The translations under genes and the position numbers were made by a program. A stretch of 64,000 nucleotides of DNA from Candidatus Latescibacterota bacterium. GTDB lineage: Bacteria; JAAXHH01. The notes beneath the pieces were generated by a model that saw nothing but the letters and a program-made list of their open reading frames with translations, ran no database searches and had not been told where the DNA came from. Positions 9,963-20,201 of the stretch are shown piece by piece. Each line of letters starts with the position of its first letter. Position 1 is the stretch's first letter. The stretch is from positions 41,850 to 105,849 of the forward strand of contig JAJEAN010000006.1 of NCBI GenBank assembly GCA_022822725.1, in the 5' to 3' direction.

Positions 9963-10682
9963 ATGCCCATCGTTACCATCATCGGCCGGGGGCACTCCGG
10001 TACGCGGGCCATGTCTCACACGCTCTACACGAGCGGCGTTTTCATGGGCCGGACGATCAATGCCTCGGGCGACAAGGTGCCTCCGCACGACCTGTACGAC
10101 GCCTGCCGGATCTTCGCGAAGTACGTCCGGTGGACTGGAGGCGCCTCATGGGATTTTTCCGAGGTGCTGGAGATGGACATCGACCCGGAATTCCTGGAGA
10201 AGGTGGAAACCTACCTGTCGGACGTGCTGGGAAACGGGGCCCCGTTCCGCGGTTGGAAACTGCCGGAGACCACGCTCATCTATCCATGGATCGTCCGCAT
10301 GTATCCCGATATCCGGTACATCCACTGGATCCGGGACCCGCGGGACGGCATCCTTGCCCCGCACAGGACCGACGATCTCGGTGACTTCGGCATCGCCCGT
10401 CCCGACACGGCGGACATAAGGCGGCAGCGGGCGATTTCCTGGCTGTACCAGTACCGGCTCATGAAGGCGACGCCGGAGCCCGGCCACCTCGTTACCGTCC
10501 GGTTCGAAGACTTCGTGCTGAAACAGGAAGAGACCCTTCGCCGCCTTGAAGCCTATCTCGGCATCCCCTTAAGCCGTATCGTAGTGCGTCCGGAAACGGT
10601 GGGGCGGTGGAAGACGGCGGAAGGAGTGCTTCCGATGGACCTGCTGGGCGAAGCGCTGGCCGAACTGGGCTACGAGGTCTGA
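9963..10682 (+). CDS. Sulfotransferase family protein
   Basis: IIGRGHSGTRAMSHTLYTSGVFMG (PAPS loop-like), IHWIRDPRDGI, VRFEDFVLKQEETLRRLEAYLGIPL. Confidence 0.8.
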   Translation: MPIVTIIGRGHSGTRAMSHTLYTSGVFMGRTINASGDKVPPHDLYDACRIFAKYVRWTGGASWDFSEVLEMDIDPEFLEKVETYLSDVLGNGAPFRGWKLPETTLIYPWIVRMYPDIRYIHWIRDPRDGILAPHRTDDLGDFGIARPDTADIRRQRAISWLYQYRLMKATPEPGHLVTVRFEDFVLKQEETLRRLEAYLGIPLSRIVVRPETVGRWKTAEGVLPMDLLGEALAELGYEV

Positions 10683-10714
10683 GCCGGCCGCACGGCTCGA
10701 GGCGCCGGCCGCGC

Positions 10715-11914
10715 CTATCGCCCCTCGCGACGTGCCAGTTCTTTCAGCTTGTCGACACACCGGTCGATTTCTTCGTTAGTGTTGTAGTAGTGGGTGGAGA
10801 CGCGGAGGCCCCGGTGGCCGTCCCGGTCGTGGTCGTCCACGTGGAGTTTTGCTTCCTCCTCCATGGGCCCGCGCCACCGCGACGCGTCGATTCCGTCGAA
10901 CTCGAAGATGGTGGAACCCGGCGACGATATGTCGTGGGAGCGGCTGGTGAGCAACCGCAGCCCGGGGATTTCCAGGAGGGACTTTCTCAGGTAGTCCGAC
11001 AGCATGCGCAGGCGACGCTCGATATTGCAAATTCCGATGCGGTTCAGGAAATCCAGGGCGGTGCCGAGGGCCGCGCGCACGGGCAGGTCGTAGGTCCCCT
11101 GGATTTCGTAACGCCGCGCGTCGCCGCCGTGTTCATCCGCCGTCGCGTAGAGGGTGCTGAAAGAGGGCTGCATGGCGCGGCTGACATGGAGGAATCCCGT
11201 GCCGGCGGGACCGAGGAACCACTTGTGCAGGCTGTTGGTGTACAGGTCGCTGCCGACCTCGGCCAGGTCGACGTCCAGCATCCCCACCGCCTGTGCGCCG
11301 TCGACGGCCGATATCAACCCGTTCTCCCTGGCCATGGCGCAGAGCCTTTTGACCGGGTAGAGGTATCCCCCCCGGGTGACGTGACAGAAGAACAGCACTT
11401 TCGTTCGCCCGTCGATCGCCGCGGAAATACGCTTCAGGATGTCATCCGCTCCCACAAGCGGGCTGGGAATATGGACTTCCCGGACCTCGATCCCGTAACG
11501 TTCCGCCCTCACCTTCCAGGGTCGCACCGCGCTGGGATGCTCCTGCGTGGTCATCAGGACCCGGTCACCGGGCGACAGTTCCAGTCCGTTGACGATGTGG
11601 TAAAGTCCCTCGGTCGCATTGCGCGCCAGGGCGATTTCACCGGTCTCCGCACCCAGGAAGCTCGCCATGGCCGGCCTGAGCTCTGACTCGATGTAGTCGT
11701 GGAAAACCCGCTTGGCCTTCGACGGGTTCTCGGACATCAGGCGGAATCCCTCGTCGACGGCATCCCGAACGGGCTTCGGAGGCATGCCCAGGGCGGCGTT
11801 GTTCAGATAGGCGTGACCCGGCTCCAGGATGAAATGGGACCGGACCCGGGACCAGTAGGCCCGGTCTCCGGGATCGATGTGCCGGGTCTGCGGATCTGAA
11901 ATGGCAGTAAGCAT
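10715..11914 (-). CDS. Aminotransferase class V (cysteine desulfurase/isopenicillin-N epimerase-like)
   Basis: HAYLNNAALGMPPKPV, SAVDGAQAVGMLDVDL, DLYTNSLHKWFLGPAGTGFLHV (PLP-Lys); start MLTAISDPQ at 11914 preferred over the longer ORF. Confidence 0.87.
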   Translation of the reverse strand: MLTAISDPQTRHIDPGDRAYWSRVRSHFILEPGHAYLNNAALGMPPKPVRDAVDEGFRLMSENPSKAKRVFHDYIESELRPAMASFLGAETGEIALARNATEGLYHIVNGLELSPGDRVLMTTQEHPSAVRPWKVRAERYGIEVREVHIPSPLVGADDILKRISAAIDGRTKVLFFCHVTRGGYLYPVKRLCAMARENGLISAVDGAQAVGMLDVDLAEVGSDLYTNSLHKWFLGPAGTGFLHVSRAMQPSFSTLYATADEHGGDARRYEIQGTYDLPVRAALGTALDFLNRIGICNIERRLRMLSDYLRKSLLEIPGLRLLTSRSHDISSPGSTIFEFDGIDASRWRGPMEEEAKLHVDDHDRDGHRGLRVSTHYYNTNEEIDRCVDKLKELARREGR

Positions 11915-11981
11915 GGGTATGACCCGCCTTCCTGTGGACGTTTTTAACGCCGAAAGAGTATCAGGTCCGGCGCGCCGCCGG

Positions 11982-12839
11982 TCAGATGCCCTCGAGATCG
12001 TCCTGCGACAGCCAGCCGTTCTTGCCGTCCGGCAGGCGGATACGAAACCAGCCGTCCCGGTGTTCGACCAACTGGACCTTGGCCCCTTCGTGCAGCGTGA
12101 AAACCGGTTCCGAGGAAGCGTCGGGACCCGTCCTGACCTCGGCCGTCGGCTGCAGGACGATGGCCTCCTCGTTCGCCAGGTTGTCGTAGATCTTGATGCC
12201 AAGGAACCCCGTGGCCGAGAACAATGCGACGCAGGAGACGAGCAGTGCGTAACCGGCCGCGGACCGTGTGCGCGGTCGCCGCGCGAGCAGATAGCACACC
12301 AGCGCCAGCGACGCAAGGAATCCGGCCGCGGTCGCGGCGACGGTGGCTTCGTTCACCGTCACGCCGTCCAACGCCTGCCGGCCGAACCACGGCACTTCGC
12401 CCGCGATCTGGTCCGTCGTCCGCTCGTTCGCCAGGTCCAGGTTGGTGTGCAGGTCTCTGTCCCTGGGCATGAGGCGGGTGGCCCGCTCATAGGCCAGGAT
12501 GGCCCGGCCGATCCGGTCCTGCTTGTAATAGGCGTTGCCCAGGTTGTAATACACGTGACCATTGCGTATCCCGCGTTCGATGATACGTTCGTACGTGCGG
12601 CTGGCCTCCGCGAATTTCCCGCCCGCGTAGAGCAGGTTGCCCTGCCGGTACAGCTCCGCGGTCTGTCGGTCCACCGGGTCATCGGCGCAACCGGGAGCCC
12701 CGAGTACAATGGCCAGGAAGACTACGCACAGTCCCGGGACCACGCGTCGAAAACCCCGGGCTTCCGGCTTCCGGTCCGGGTTCGAGGCGGACGCAGGGGG
12801 GCTGTCCGCGCGCGTATCGGGTATCGCGATGGCTTTCAA
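11982..12839 (-). CDS. batE: BatE-like TPR + SH3 protein
   Basis: TPR YNLGNAYYKQDRIGRAILAYERATRLMPRD; C-terminal SH3 VQLVEHRDGWFRIRLPDGKNGWLSQDDLEGI; TTG start overlapping the batD stop. Confidence 0.8.
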   Translation of the reverse strand: MKAIAIPDTRADSPPASASNPDRKPEARGFRRVVPGLCVVFLAIVLGAPGCADDPVDRQTAELYRQGNLLYAGGKFAEASRTYERIIERGIRNGHVYYNLGNAYYKQDRIGRAILAYERATRLMPRDRDLHTNLDLANERTTDQIAGEVPWFGRQALDGVTVNEATVAATAAGFLASLALVCYLLARRPRTRSAAGYALLVSCVALFSATGFLGIKIYDNLANEEAIVLQPTAEVRTGPDASSEPVFTLHEGAKVQLVEHRDGWFRIRLPDGKNGWLSQDDLEGI

Positions 12840-14728
12840 CGGTTCCCGGATAGCTGAGATTCTATGGATTCGATACCGTTCCGGGCCTTGTCGACCAGGT
12901 CTCCGGCATGCTCCGCCGTTTGCGCCGTCGGGGCGAACCGGACCAGGTCGCAGGCGTCCAGGCAGTCCCTGACCCGGGCGGCCGCTTCTTCGTCCACACC
13001 CCGTTCCCGGAGCAGTTCGACGACGCGGGGCGAGGTCAGGCCGGCTGTCGGCAGGTTGCACTTGTCGGCGACGTAACCATACAACGCGTTGGAAATCCCG
13101 GTGAAGGCCTGATCGAGCGCACCTTGTTCCAGCTGCTCCCGGGACCGGCGCAACAGGTTCAGGGCGGTGCTTTTCGCCCGACGCCGCCGGGCGAAACCGG
13201 TGTCGCGCCGCAGGCGATGGGCGTGGGACCGGTACAGGACCGTCGCCAGAATCGCCGCAACGGGCAGGACGTGCAGCAGCAGGTACCAGGTCGACCGGAA
13301 GAGGACCTCGCCCTGGTCGCCCAGGAAAACCGATTCGGGTTTGATGTACTGGATATCTTCGCGGATCTGCCGCACGACCGATCTGTGCGGCATGCCGACG
13401 ACGGCCGCCTGCGTGCCGCTGGCCGGCAGGACGGTTATCGTTACCGGATCGGTGGCCGCAACCCGGTAGGCGTCCGTATCGGGATCGAAGAAGGGAAAGG
13501 AAAGCGATGCAATGGTATGGTCGCCGGCTACCGTGGGGATGAGCACGTGTTCCCAGGTCTTGGTCCCGGAGAACCCCAACCCGCCCGACGCGTATTCCGC
13601 CCGGTTCCCGGACTGGTATTCCCTGAAATCGCCGAGCGGCGGCAGTTCGGGGTCCTCCACGGTCTTCAGGTTGCCTGTTCCGGTCAGCTCGATCGTCAGC
13701 GTCACGGGCTGGTTCACTTCCGTGGTCGCATGATCCACCATGGCCTTGAGCGAGAAGTCGCCCACCGCGTTGCGGAAGCCTTCAGGGCGTCCCTCTACCG
13801 GCAGCGGCAGCACCCGAACCGTCTGCTCGCCGGACACCACCCTTATCTGCCGCGTGCCTGAGAAAAACGTGTCGAAGGGATCGGACAGGAAACTGTCGAA
13901 GAGGCTTCTGTGGGATCGTTCGGCCTGCACGTCACAGATCATCGACAGCGGCTCGAGTTTCAGTTCCCCCGTCACGGTGGGGAAGAGGGCGATCTCGCGC
14001 AGCTTCGCGACAGCGTATCTCCGGCCGCCGATGATCTCTTCCATGAAGTCCAGGTGATGGGCGGAGAAGAGCTCCTCCAGCCAGAAGCCGGTGTAGGAGG
14101 GGACCACGTCGTAACGGGCGTTCGACAGGCCCAGACGGGTATACAGCGTATAGGTGACCGTCACCTGCTCACCCAGGTAGGCCCGCTTCTTGTCCAGGGT
14201 GGTCCGGATGTACACCGTGTCCTCCAGGTCCGGCGTACCCGCGGCGTCCTGCGACGGACTCGCGGCCGTGGACGATGAACCGCCGGACGGCGCGGCGCGG
14301 GTTGCGCCCGGTTGCGAAGAACCCGGCGCGCCCGTGGTAACCTCGATCGTGATAGGCGTCGTTTCGTGGGTGACGCCTTCAAGCGTCACTTCGGCCGCGT
14401 CGATGACGAAGGAACCCGTCCTCCGCGGTTTCAACTGGTAGATGAACCGCACCGACCGGGAGGAGGTCAGCTGGCCGTTAACCAGGTTGAAGCTCGAGGA
14501 GGTAGAGGAGGTACTGCCGATAATGATGAACGGCTGCAAGTCGGGCAGCACGGGATTCGGGACGTCGCCGAGACCGGACCCGGAAACCGTAACCGTCAGG
14601 ATCAGCGCCTCGTCGACGGTCACCCGGGTACGGCTCACTTCGGCCGTGACCGAGATCTCCTGGCCCGGCGCCGCTCGTGCACCGAGAAGCACCAATAGGA
14701 TGAGACCGGTCCGCATACACCGTTTCAT
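12836..14728 (-). CDS. batD: BatD-like oxygen-tolerance family protein
   Basis: Signal peptide, EISVTAEVSRTRVTVDEALILTVTVSG, LKPRRTGSFVIDAAEV; TM near the C-terminus; Bat operon context. Confidence 0.87.
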   Translation of the reverse strand: MKRCMRTGLILLVLLGARAAPGQEISVTAEVSRTRVTVDEALILTVTVSGSGLGDVPNPVLPDLQPFIIIGSTSSTSSSFNLVNGQLTSSRSVRFIYQLKPRRTGSFVIDAAEVTLEGVTHETTPITIEVTTGAPGSSQPGATRAAPSGGSSSTAASPSQDAAGTPDLEDTVYIRTTLDKKRAYLGEQVTVTYTLYTRLGLSNARYDVVPSYTGFWLEELFSAHHLDFMEEIIGGRRYAVAKLREIALFPTVTGELKLEPLSMICDVQAERSHRSLFDSFLSDPFDTFFSGTRQIRVVSGEQTVRVLPLPVEGRPEGFRNAVGDFSLKAMVDHATTEVNQPVTLTIELTGTGNLKTVEDPELPPLGDFREYQSGNRAEYASGGLGFSGTKTWEHVLIPTVAGDHTIASLSFPFFDPDTDAYRVAATDPVTITVLPASGTQAAVVGMPHRSVVRQIREDIQYIKPESVFLGDQGEVLFRSTWYLLLHVLPVAAILATVLYRSHAHRLRRDTGFARRRRAKSTALNLLRRSREQLEQGALDQAFTGISNALYGYVADKCNLPTAGLTSPRVVELLRERGVDEEAAARVRDCLDACDLVRFAPTAQTAEHAGDLVDKARNGIESIESQLSGNR

Positions 14729-14732
14729 GCGC

Positions 14733-15791
14733 TTAATCCAGGTATCCTTGGGTCCGCAATAGCTCCGCGTTCAGGATGGCCGTACCCGCGGCCCCCCTGA
14801 CGGTGTTGTGTGAAAGTACCACGAATTTCATGTCAAGCACCGGACAGGGACGGATCCGGCCTACCGTCACGGCCATGCCGTTCTCGGCGTCTCGGTCCAT
14901 TCTCGGCTGCGGCCGGTCCGGTTCGTCGCGTACGATGACCGGGCGCGCGGGAGCGAAGGGCAGTCCGAGTTCCTGGGGCGGTCCCCGGTGGTTGCGCAGC
15001 GCCTCGGCGAGACCGCTCGTATCGGTCTTGTTCTCCAGGGCGACGGAAACGCATTCCATGTGACCGTCCTGGACGTGTACCCGGTTGCACTGCGCGCTCA
15101 CGACGATCCCGGCATGCTCGATCCGGTTATCCCTGAATCTGCCCAGCAGCTTCAGGGTTTCCCGCTCCATCTTGTCTTCTTCTTCCCCGATGTAGGGAAG
15201 CACGTTGTCCAGGATCTCGAGGGAGGGCACGCCCGGGTAACCGGCCCCGGACAGGGCCTGCAGGGTGGTGACCGCGACCTGCCGTACGCCGAAGCGTTCG
15301 ACGATCGGCTTGAGCGCCATCGTCAGGCCGATGGTGGAGCAGTTCGGGTTGGTCGCGATGAACCCGCGGCCATACCCCCTGCGTTTTCGCTGATAGTCGA
15401 TGATCGCGCAATGGTCGCCGTTGACCTCGGGAACGAGCAGCGGCACGTCCTCGTCCATGCGGTGGTTCTTCGAATTGCTGACGACGGCGTAGTCGGCCGC
15501 CGCGAAGGCCGCCTCGATCGGGCCGGCCACCGCGGAATCCAGGCCCGAGAACACCAGGTCGCAGTCCAGTCCCGGTTCGCAAAGCGCAACGGGCAGCGCG
15601 TGCACGGCCTCCGGTACCGGCGTGTCCAGCCGCCAGGTCACGGCTTCCGCGTAGGGTTTGCCGGCCGACCGCTCCGAAGCCGCAAGGGCGGTTATCCTGA
15701 ACCATGGATGGTCTTCAAGCAACTGGACGAACCGCTGCCCGACCGCCCCGGTAGCGCCAAGGACCCCTACTTTGATTTCATTCGTCGACAT
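14733..15791 (-). CDS. asd: Aspartate-semialdehyde dehydrogenase (archaeal/fungal-like type)
   Basis: [58 protein letters not shown]. Confidence 0.92.
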   Translation of the reverse strand: MSTNEIKVGVLGATGAVGQRFVQLLEDHPWFRITALAASERSAGKPYAEAVTWRLDTPVPEAVHALPVALCEPGLDCDLVFSGLDSAVAGPIEAAFAAADYAVVSNSKNHRMDEDVPLLVPEVNGDHCAIIDYQRKRRGYGRGFIATNPNCSTIGLTMALKPIVERFGVRQVAVTTLQALSGAGYPGVPSLEILDNVLPYIGEEEDKMERETLKLLGRFRDNRIEHAGIVVSAQCNRVHVQDGHMECVSVALENKTDTSGLAEALRNHRGPPQELGLPFAPARPVIVRDEPDRPQPRMDRDAENGMAVTVGRIRPCPVLDMKFVVLSHNTVRGAAGTAILNAELLRTQGYLD

Positions 15792-15818
15792 TTCATACTC
15801 CCGGATCAGGTATGGAGG

Positions 15819-16934
15819 TCATGGATGATTGCCGCCGGGCAGCGCTCTTGCCGCCTTGATCAGGTCACCGAACAGGCCGCCCGCGGTCACCTCCGGCCCC
15901 GCGCCAGGGCCCCGCACGATCAGCGGGTTGTCCCGGTACCGCTCCGTGGTGCACACGACCATGTTGTCCGGACCGGCCAGGCTTCCCAGGGGACTTTCCC
16001 GTTCCACGTTTTCGAGGCCTACCCGGCACGTGCCGTCTCCCACCGTGGCGACGTACCGCAACACCTGCCCTCGCTCCTCGCCGGATTCGACCCGTTGCGC
16101 GTATGCCGCGTCTTCGCCGGTCAGCATCTCCATGAACGCCTCTACCGACGGCGCGTCCAGCAGCGCGCCGGAGACCATGCCTTCGACTTCCAGGTCGTCG
16201 AGTTCAAGGCGGTATCCGATCTCACGGGCCAGGATCAGGGCCTTTCTGGCCACGTCCATCCCGTTCAGGTCGTCCCGTGGATCGGGTTCGGTGTACCCGA
16301 GTTCCTTCGCCTCCCGTACGATCTCCGAGAAGGTCCGGCCGCGGTCGAGCTGGGAACAGATGTATCCCAGCGTGCCGCTCAGGCATCCCGCGATCCGTGT
16401 GACCACGTCCCCGGTGTCCACCAGTTCCCTTACGGTGCTGACGATGGGCAGGCCGGCGCCGGCGGTCGTTTCGTACCAGTACCGCATCCGGCTTGCGCGG
16501 CCCAGTTGCCGGATCTCTTCGTAGGCGATGCTCCGGTCGGTAATGGGCTTCTTGTTGGCCGTCACGACCGGGACGCCCTTTCGAAGGCAGGCCAGGTGCA
16601 CTTCCGTCATCTCGGCGGACGTGGTGTCGACTACGCACAGGTTCCCAGGTGGATCGCCCGGATCACCCAGCAGCCGATCGATCATGGCGTCCGCGCCCGG
16701 GTAGTCCTCGCGCAGGTCCCCGGCTTCCAGCAACCGGTCCAGTCCGCCGGGGCCGCTTAACGCCGTGTTGAGTCCCCCCGGATCGAACACCAGTTGGTTC
16801 CGGCCGCAGATGCCGATGTATTCGAAAGAAAGGCCAGTGGCTTCGGCCAGGGAACCGGCGCGGTCCGCCACCTGCCGGATCAAGGCGCCGCCGATATTGC
16901 CCTTGCCGAATTGAAAAAGCTTAATCGTACTCAA
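15819..16934 (-). CDS. hom: Homoserine dehydrogenase
   Basis: [90 protein letters not shown]. Confidence 0.93.
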   Translation of the reverse strand: MSTIKLFQFGKGNIGGALIRQVADRAGSLAEATGLSFEYIGICGRNQLVFDPGGLNTALSGPGGLDRLLEAGDLREDYPGADAMIDRLLGDPGDPPGNLCVVDTTSAEMTEVHLACLRKGVPVVTANKKPITDRSIAYEEIRQLGRASRMRYWYETTAGAGLPIVSTVRELVDTGDVVTRIAGCLSGTLGYICSQLDRGRTFSEIVREAKELGYTEPDPRDDLNGMDVARKALILAREIGYRLELDDLEVEGMVSGALLDAPSVEAFMEMLTGEDAAYAQRVESGEERGQVLRYVATVGDGTCRVGLENVERESPLGSLAGPDNMVVCTTERYRDNPLIVRGPGAGPEVTAGGLFGDLIKAARALPGGNHP

Positions 16935-18330
16935 AATCTCCGTCCCCTCCCAGTTCGAACGACGCGTGCACCAGTTGAACGGTCTTCCGCAGGTCGTCCC
17001 GACCGACGATGAATGAAATGTTCAGCTCCGACGAACCCTGGGCAATAGCGATGATGTTTATGTCGTGTTCGCCGAGAATGCCGAACGTGCGGGCCGCGAT
17101 GCCCGGGGTGCCCTTCATGCCGCCGCCGACCACGGCCACCACGGCCAGATCGGGTTGAACCGAGATCTCCTCCAGGCTGCCTTCGGCGACCTCGTGACGG
17201 AACTCCTCGTTCAGCGCCCGGACCGTTCCCGGGCTGTCCCCTTCGCCAACGACCAGGCAAATGTCGTGTTCGGAGGAAGCCTGCGTGATCATGACCACCT
17301 GGGTCTTGCGGTCCGCCGTGGTTTTGAACAGCCGCGCGTGGGTATCCGGCATCCGGCTCAGATTGGTGCCCTGGACCATGATCAGGCAGAGCCGGTCGAT
17401 ACTCGTCACGGCCTTCACGCCCAGTGGTGCGGCGCGGGTGCGCGAAGTGATGAGCGTACCGCCGTTTTCGTTCCTGAAGGTGTTTCGTATCCGGATGGGA
17501 ATCTCCTGTTTCACCGCGGGCAACATGGTCATGGGATGGAGTACCTTCGCGCCGAAATAGGACATCTCCGAAGCCTCGAGATACGATATCTCCTTGAGGA
17601 CGCGGGCGTCCTCGACGATCCTCGGATCGGCCGTCATCGCGCCGTCCACGTCCGTCCAGATCCATACTTCCTCCGCCTGCAGCGCACTGGCGACCAGGGA
17701 GGCGGTGTAATCCGATGCGCCTCGCCCGAGGGTCGTGGTCACGCCTTCGTCGGTGGATCCGATAAATCCCGTTACGATCGGTATGCGGCCGTCCGATACC
17801 ATCGGCGCCAGGCCCGCCGAAAGCCGCCGTTCCGTCTCGGTGAAATTGACCTCCGCCTCGGTGTATCGCTCGTTCGTCTTCACATACTCCCGCGCATCGA
17901 CGGTCAAAGACGACAGGCCGGCCGATCTGAGCGCGGCGGAGACGACGACCACGGAAAGGCGCTCGCCGAAGGAGCTGACCAGGTCGGCCGAACGCGGAGA
18001 CAGCTCCCTGAGCAGCGTTATGCCGTGCAGGATGCCCGACAGTTCGTCGATAAGCCCGGCACAGATCTCGAGGGCCCGTTTCCGCTCTTCTCCTACGGCC
18101 AGGGCAAGGATCGTCTCGTCATGGCGTTTCCTCAGCGCCGAAAGGGAGGCCGTGGGCTCCGTTCCTTCGCAGGCCTGCGCGGCCATGGCGCGGAGGGCGT
18201 CGGTCACCTTGCTCATGGCGGACAGGACCACCACCAGGCCGTGTTCGCGGTACTTTGCTACGATCTCGACGACTTGACGAATGGCCTCCACGCCGCCTAC
18301 GGAAGTACCGCCGAATTTCATGACGATCAT
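16921..18330 (-). CDS. lysC: Aspartate kinase
   Basis: MIVMKFGGTSVGGVEAIRQV, GFIGSTDEGVTTTLGRGASDYTASLVASAL, IWTDVDGAMTADPRIV, two ACT-like C-terminal regions. Confidence 0.94.
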   Translation of the reverse strand: MIVMKFGGTSVGGVEAIRQVVEIVAKYREHGLVVVLSAMSKVTDALRAMAAQACEGTEPTASLSALRKRHDETILALAVGEERKRALEICAGLIDELSGILHGITLLRELSPRSADLVSSFGERLSVVVVSAALRSAGLSSLTVDAREYVKTNERYTEAEVNFTETERRLSAGLAPMVSDGRIPIVTGFIGSTDEGVTTTLGRGASDYTASLVASALQAEEVWIWTDVDGAMTADPRIVEDARVLKEISYLEASEMSYFGAKVLHPMTMLPAVKQEIPIRIRNTFRNENGGTLITSRTRAAPLGVKAVTSIDRLCLIMVQGTNLSRMPDTHARLFKTTADRKTQVVMITQASSEHDICLVVGEGDSPGTVRALNEEFRHEVAEGSLEEISVQPDLAVVAVVGGGMKGTPGIAARTFGILGEHDINIIAIAQGSSELNISFIVGRDDLRKTVQLVHASFELGGDGDFEYD

Positions 18331-18352
18331 TGGGTTACCTTCGCGACTCCCT

Positions 18353-18433
18353 GGTCCGTCCGGCACCTGTCCACCCGGCCCCCGGTCCGCCCGGCACCGG
18401 TCCACCTGGCCCCCGGTCCGCCCGGCACCGGGA
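18353..18433. repeat. 31-bp tandem repeat (about 2.6 copies) between batC and lysC
   Basis: ggtccg(t/c)ccggcacc(t/g)gtccacc(c/t)ggccccc beginning at 18353, 18384, 18415. Confidence 0.92.
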
Positions 18434-18437
18434 CCGG

Positions 18438-19130
18438 TTACCAGTCTTTCTCCGGATTGACCTGCGTGGCCTGCTGCCTGCGCAGCCGGCGCTGTATATC
18501 CTGCTCGTCTCTGTTCAGGGCGTTCAGCAGCCGTTCCGCCTCTGCCCTGCTCAGTTCCCCCTCCCGGGGAGGCTGCGCTTCCGGGCTTTCCTTTTCTTCG
18601 GGCTCCGGCCCCCCGTCTTCCGGTTCGTCCTGGCCGTCCCGGTTATCCTGGTCAGCCTGGTCAGGCTGGTCCTGCTGATCCTCCGGGTCCCGCGGCTGGT
18701 CCTGCGCTTCCCTGCGTGCCTGCTCCTCCTGCTGCTGAAGCTGCCGCATCACGTATTCCAGGTTGTATTTCATGTCGATATCGTCCGGCTTTATTCGCAG
18801 ACCCGCTTTGTAAGCCTCGACGGACTCCTCCAGCCGGCCCATGCGATAAAGGCTGTTGCCCATGTTGTACCGGGCCCGGCCACCGACCGGCGCCTCGCCG
18901 TCCAGCGCGTTCGCGTAGGCCTGCACGGCAGAGGGATACTGCTCGGAGCGATGCAGCGCGTTGCCCCGGTTGTAATGCAATGCCGGGTTCTCGCCGTCTT
19001 CTTCCAGCGCTTCGTTATAGGCCGACAGGGCCTCTTCGTATTTTTCCTGCTGGTACAGTTCGTTGCCGCGGGCGTTCTTCGCGGCCGGCTGCCAGCCGAG
19101 AAACAACAGGATGACCAGGATTACGCTCAT
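18438..19130 (-). CDS. batC: BatC-like TPR protein
   Basis: TPRs LYQQEKYEEALSAYNEALEEDGENPALHYNRGNALHRSEQYPSAVQAY; acidic Gln/Asp-rich tail. Confidence 0.82.
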   Translation of the reverse strand: MSVILVILLFLGWQPAAKNARGNELYQQEKYEEALSAYNEALEEDGENPALHYNRGNALHRSEQYPSAVQAYANALDGEAPVGGRARYNMGNSLYRMGRLEESVEAYKAGLRIKPDDIDMKYNLEYVMRQLQQQEEQARREAQDQPRDPEDQQDQPDQADQDNRDGQDEPEDGGPEPEEKESPEAQPPREGELSRAEAERLLNALNRDEQDIQRRLRRQQATQVNPEKDW

Positions 19131-19148
19131 GGCTTCGGGTTCCGTTCC

Positions 19149-20159
19149 CTATGATTCGTCGAGCAGGCCGCGGTCCCGGATCACGGTATCGGCGACCAGG
19201 AGCAGCAGGCCGAAGAACAATATATACTGGAAACGTTCAACGTACTGCGTAAATTCTCTGCTCTCGAACTCCGCCTTCTCCAGCGACGCGATGGTGTCGT
19301 ATACCAGGTCCATCTCGTCTCCACCGGGTGAAGCCCTGTAGTAGGCCCCACCGGTTGTTTCCGCGATATGGCGCAGCGTGGACTCGTCCAGCCGGCTCAT
19401 GACCACTGTGCCGGACCGGTCCCGCATGTGGCCGGCGACCCGGCCGTCTTCGTCCGTGACCGGTATGGGTACGCCCTGCGGCGTGCCGATGCCCACCACG
19501 TAGACGCGAACCCCCTGGGCCGCCAGTTCCGAAGCGACGGCGATGGGGTCCTCCTGGTGGTCTTCTCCGTCGGTAATGAGCAAGACGGCCTTATACCCCT
19601 TGTGATCCTGCCGGAACGACCGGCCCGCGATGCGCAGTGCCTCCGCGATGGCCGTGCCCTGGGTACCCACGGTCCGGGTATCGATGCCTTCCAGAAAGAG
19701 TTCCACGATGCTGTAATCGGTGGTCAGCGGACACTGGAGGAAAGCGGACCCGGCAAATACCACCAGTCCGATGCGGTCGTTCCGAAGCTTCCCTACCAGG
19801 GACCGGACGGCGAATTTGGCCCGTACGAGTCGGTTCGGCCGGACATCCTCGGCCAGCATGCTGTTGGAAACGTCCAGCACGGCCATGACCGAGAACCCGG
19901 TCTGGCGCACGGTTTCGGACCGGGTCCCGAACTGCGGGCGGGCGAGCGCCAGAACGAAACAGACCAGGGCAAGGAGCACGAGCGCCGCCTTGACCGACTG
20001 TCTTCTCGCCACGGTTGAACGGGAGAGCCTGCCGATCAGTTCCGGTTCTCCCAGCTGCCTGAGTGCTTCGCGTCTCCGCCGGAAACGCGCGGCGTAGAAC
20101 AGCACGAGCAGGGGCGCGGCCGCCAGAAGATAAAGGTATTCAGGTTGTGCAAACTGCAT
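19149..20159 (-). CDS. batB: BatB-like VWA-domain membrane protein
   Basis: VMAVLDVSNSMLAEDVRPNRL (MIDAS DxSxS), LITDGEDHQED, terminal TM helices. Confidence 0.9.
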   Translation of the reverse strand: MQFAQPEYLYLLAAAPLLVLFYAARFRRRREALRQLGEPELIGRLSRSTVARRQSVKAALVLLALVCFVLALARPQFGTRSETVRQTGFSVMAVLDVSNSMLAEDVRPNRLVRAKFAVRSLVGKLRNDRIGLVVFAGSAFLQCPLTTDYSIVELFLEGIDTRTVGTQGTAIAEALRIAGRSFRQDHKGYKAVLLITDGEDHQEDPIAVASELAAQGVRVYVVGIGTPQGVPIPVTDEDGRVAGHMRDRSGTVVMSRLDESTLRHIAETTGGAYYRASPGGDEMDLVYDTIASLEKAEFESREFTQYVERFQYILFFGLLLLVADTVIRDRGLLDES

Positions 20160-20201
20160 GTCGGCTCCTCGGCCCGTACACCCGCCACCGGGCCCTGCGT
20201 G

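Noticed and set aside
9717-10088. Peptide repeat protein RQRSDLS(n)
   Set aside because: Translation of the 21-bp array on the minus strand, overlapping the sulfotransferase start; no RBS or family signal.
11915-12316. N-terminal extension of the aminotransferase V ORF
   Set aside because: The extension overlaps batE in another frame and has shadow composition; MLTAISDPQ at 11914 is a better start.
14988-16760. 590-aa plus-strand ORF
   Set aside because: Antisense to asd and hom.
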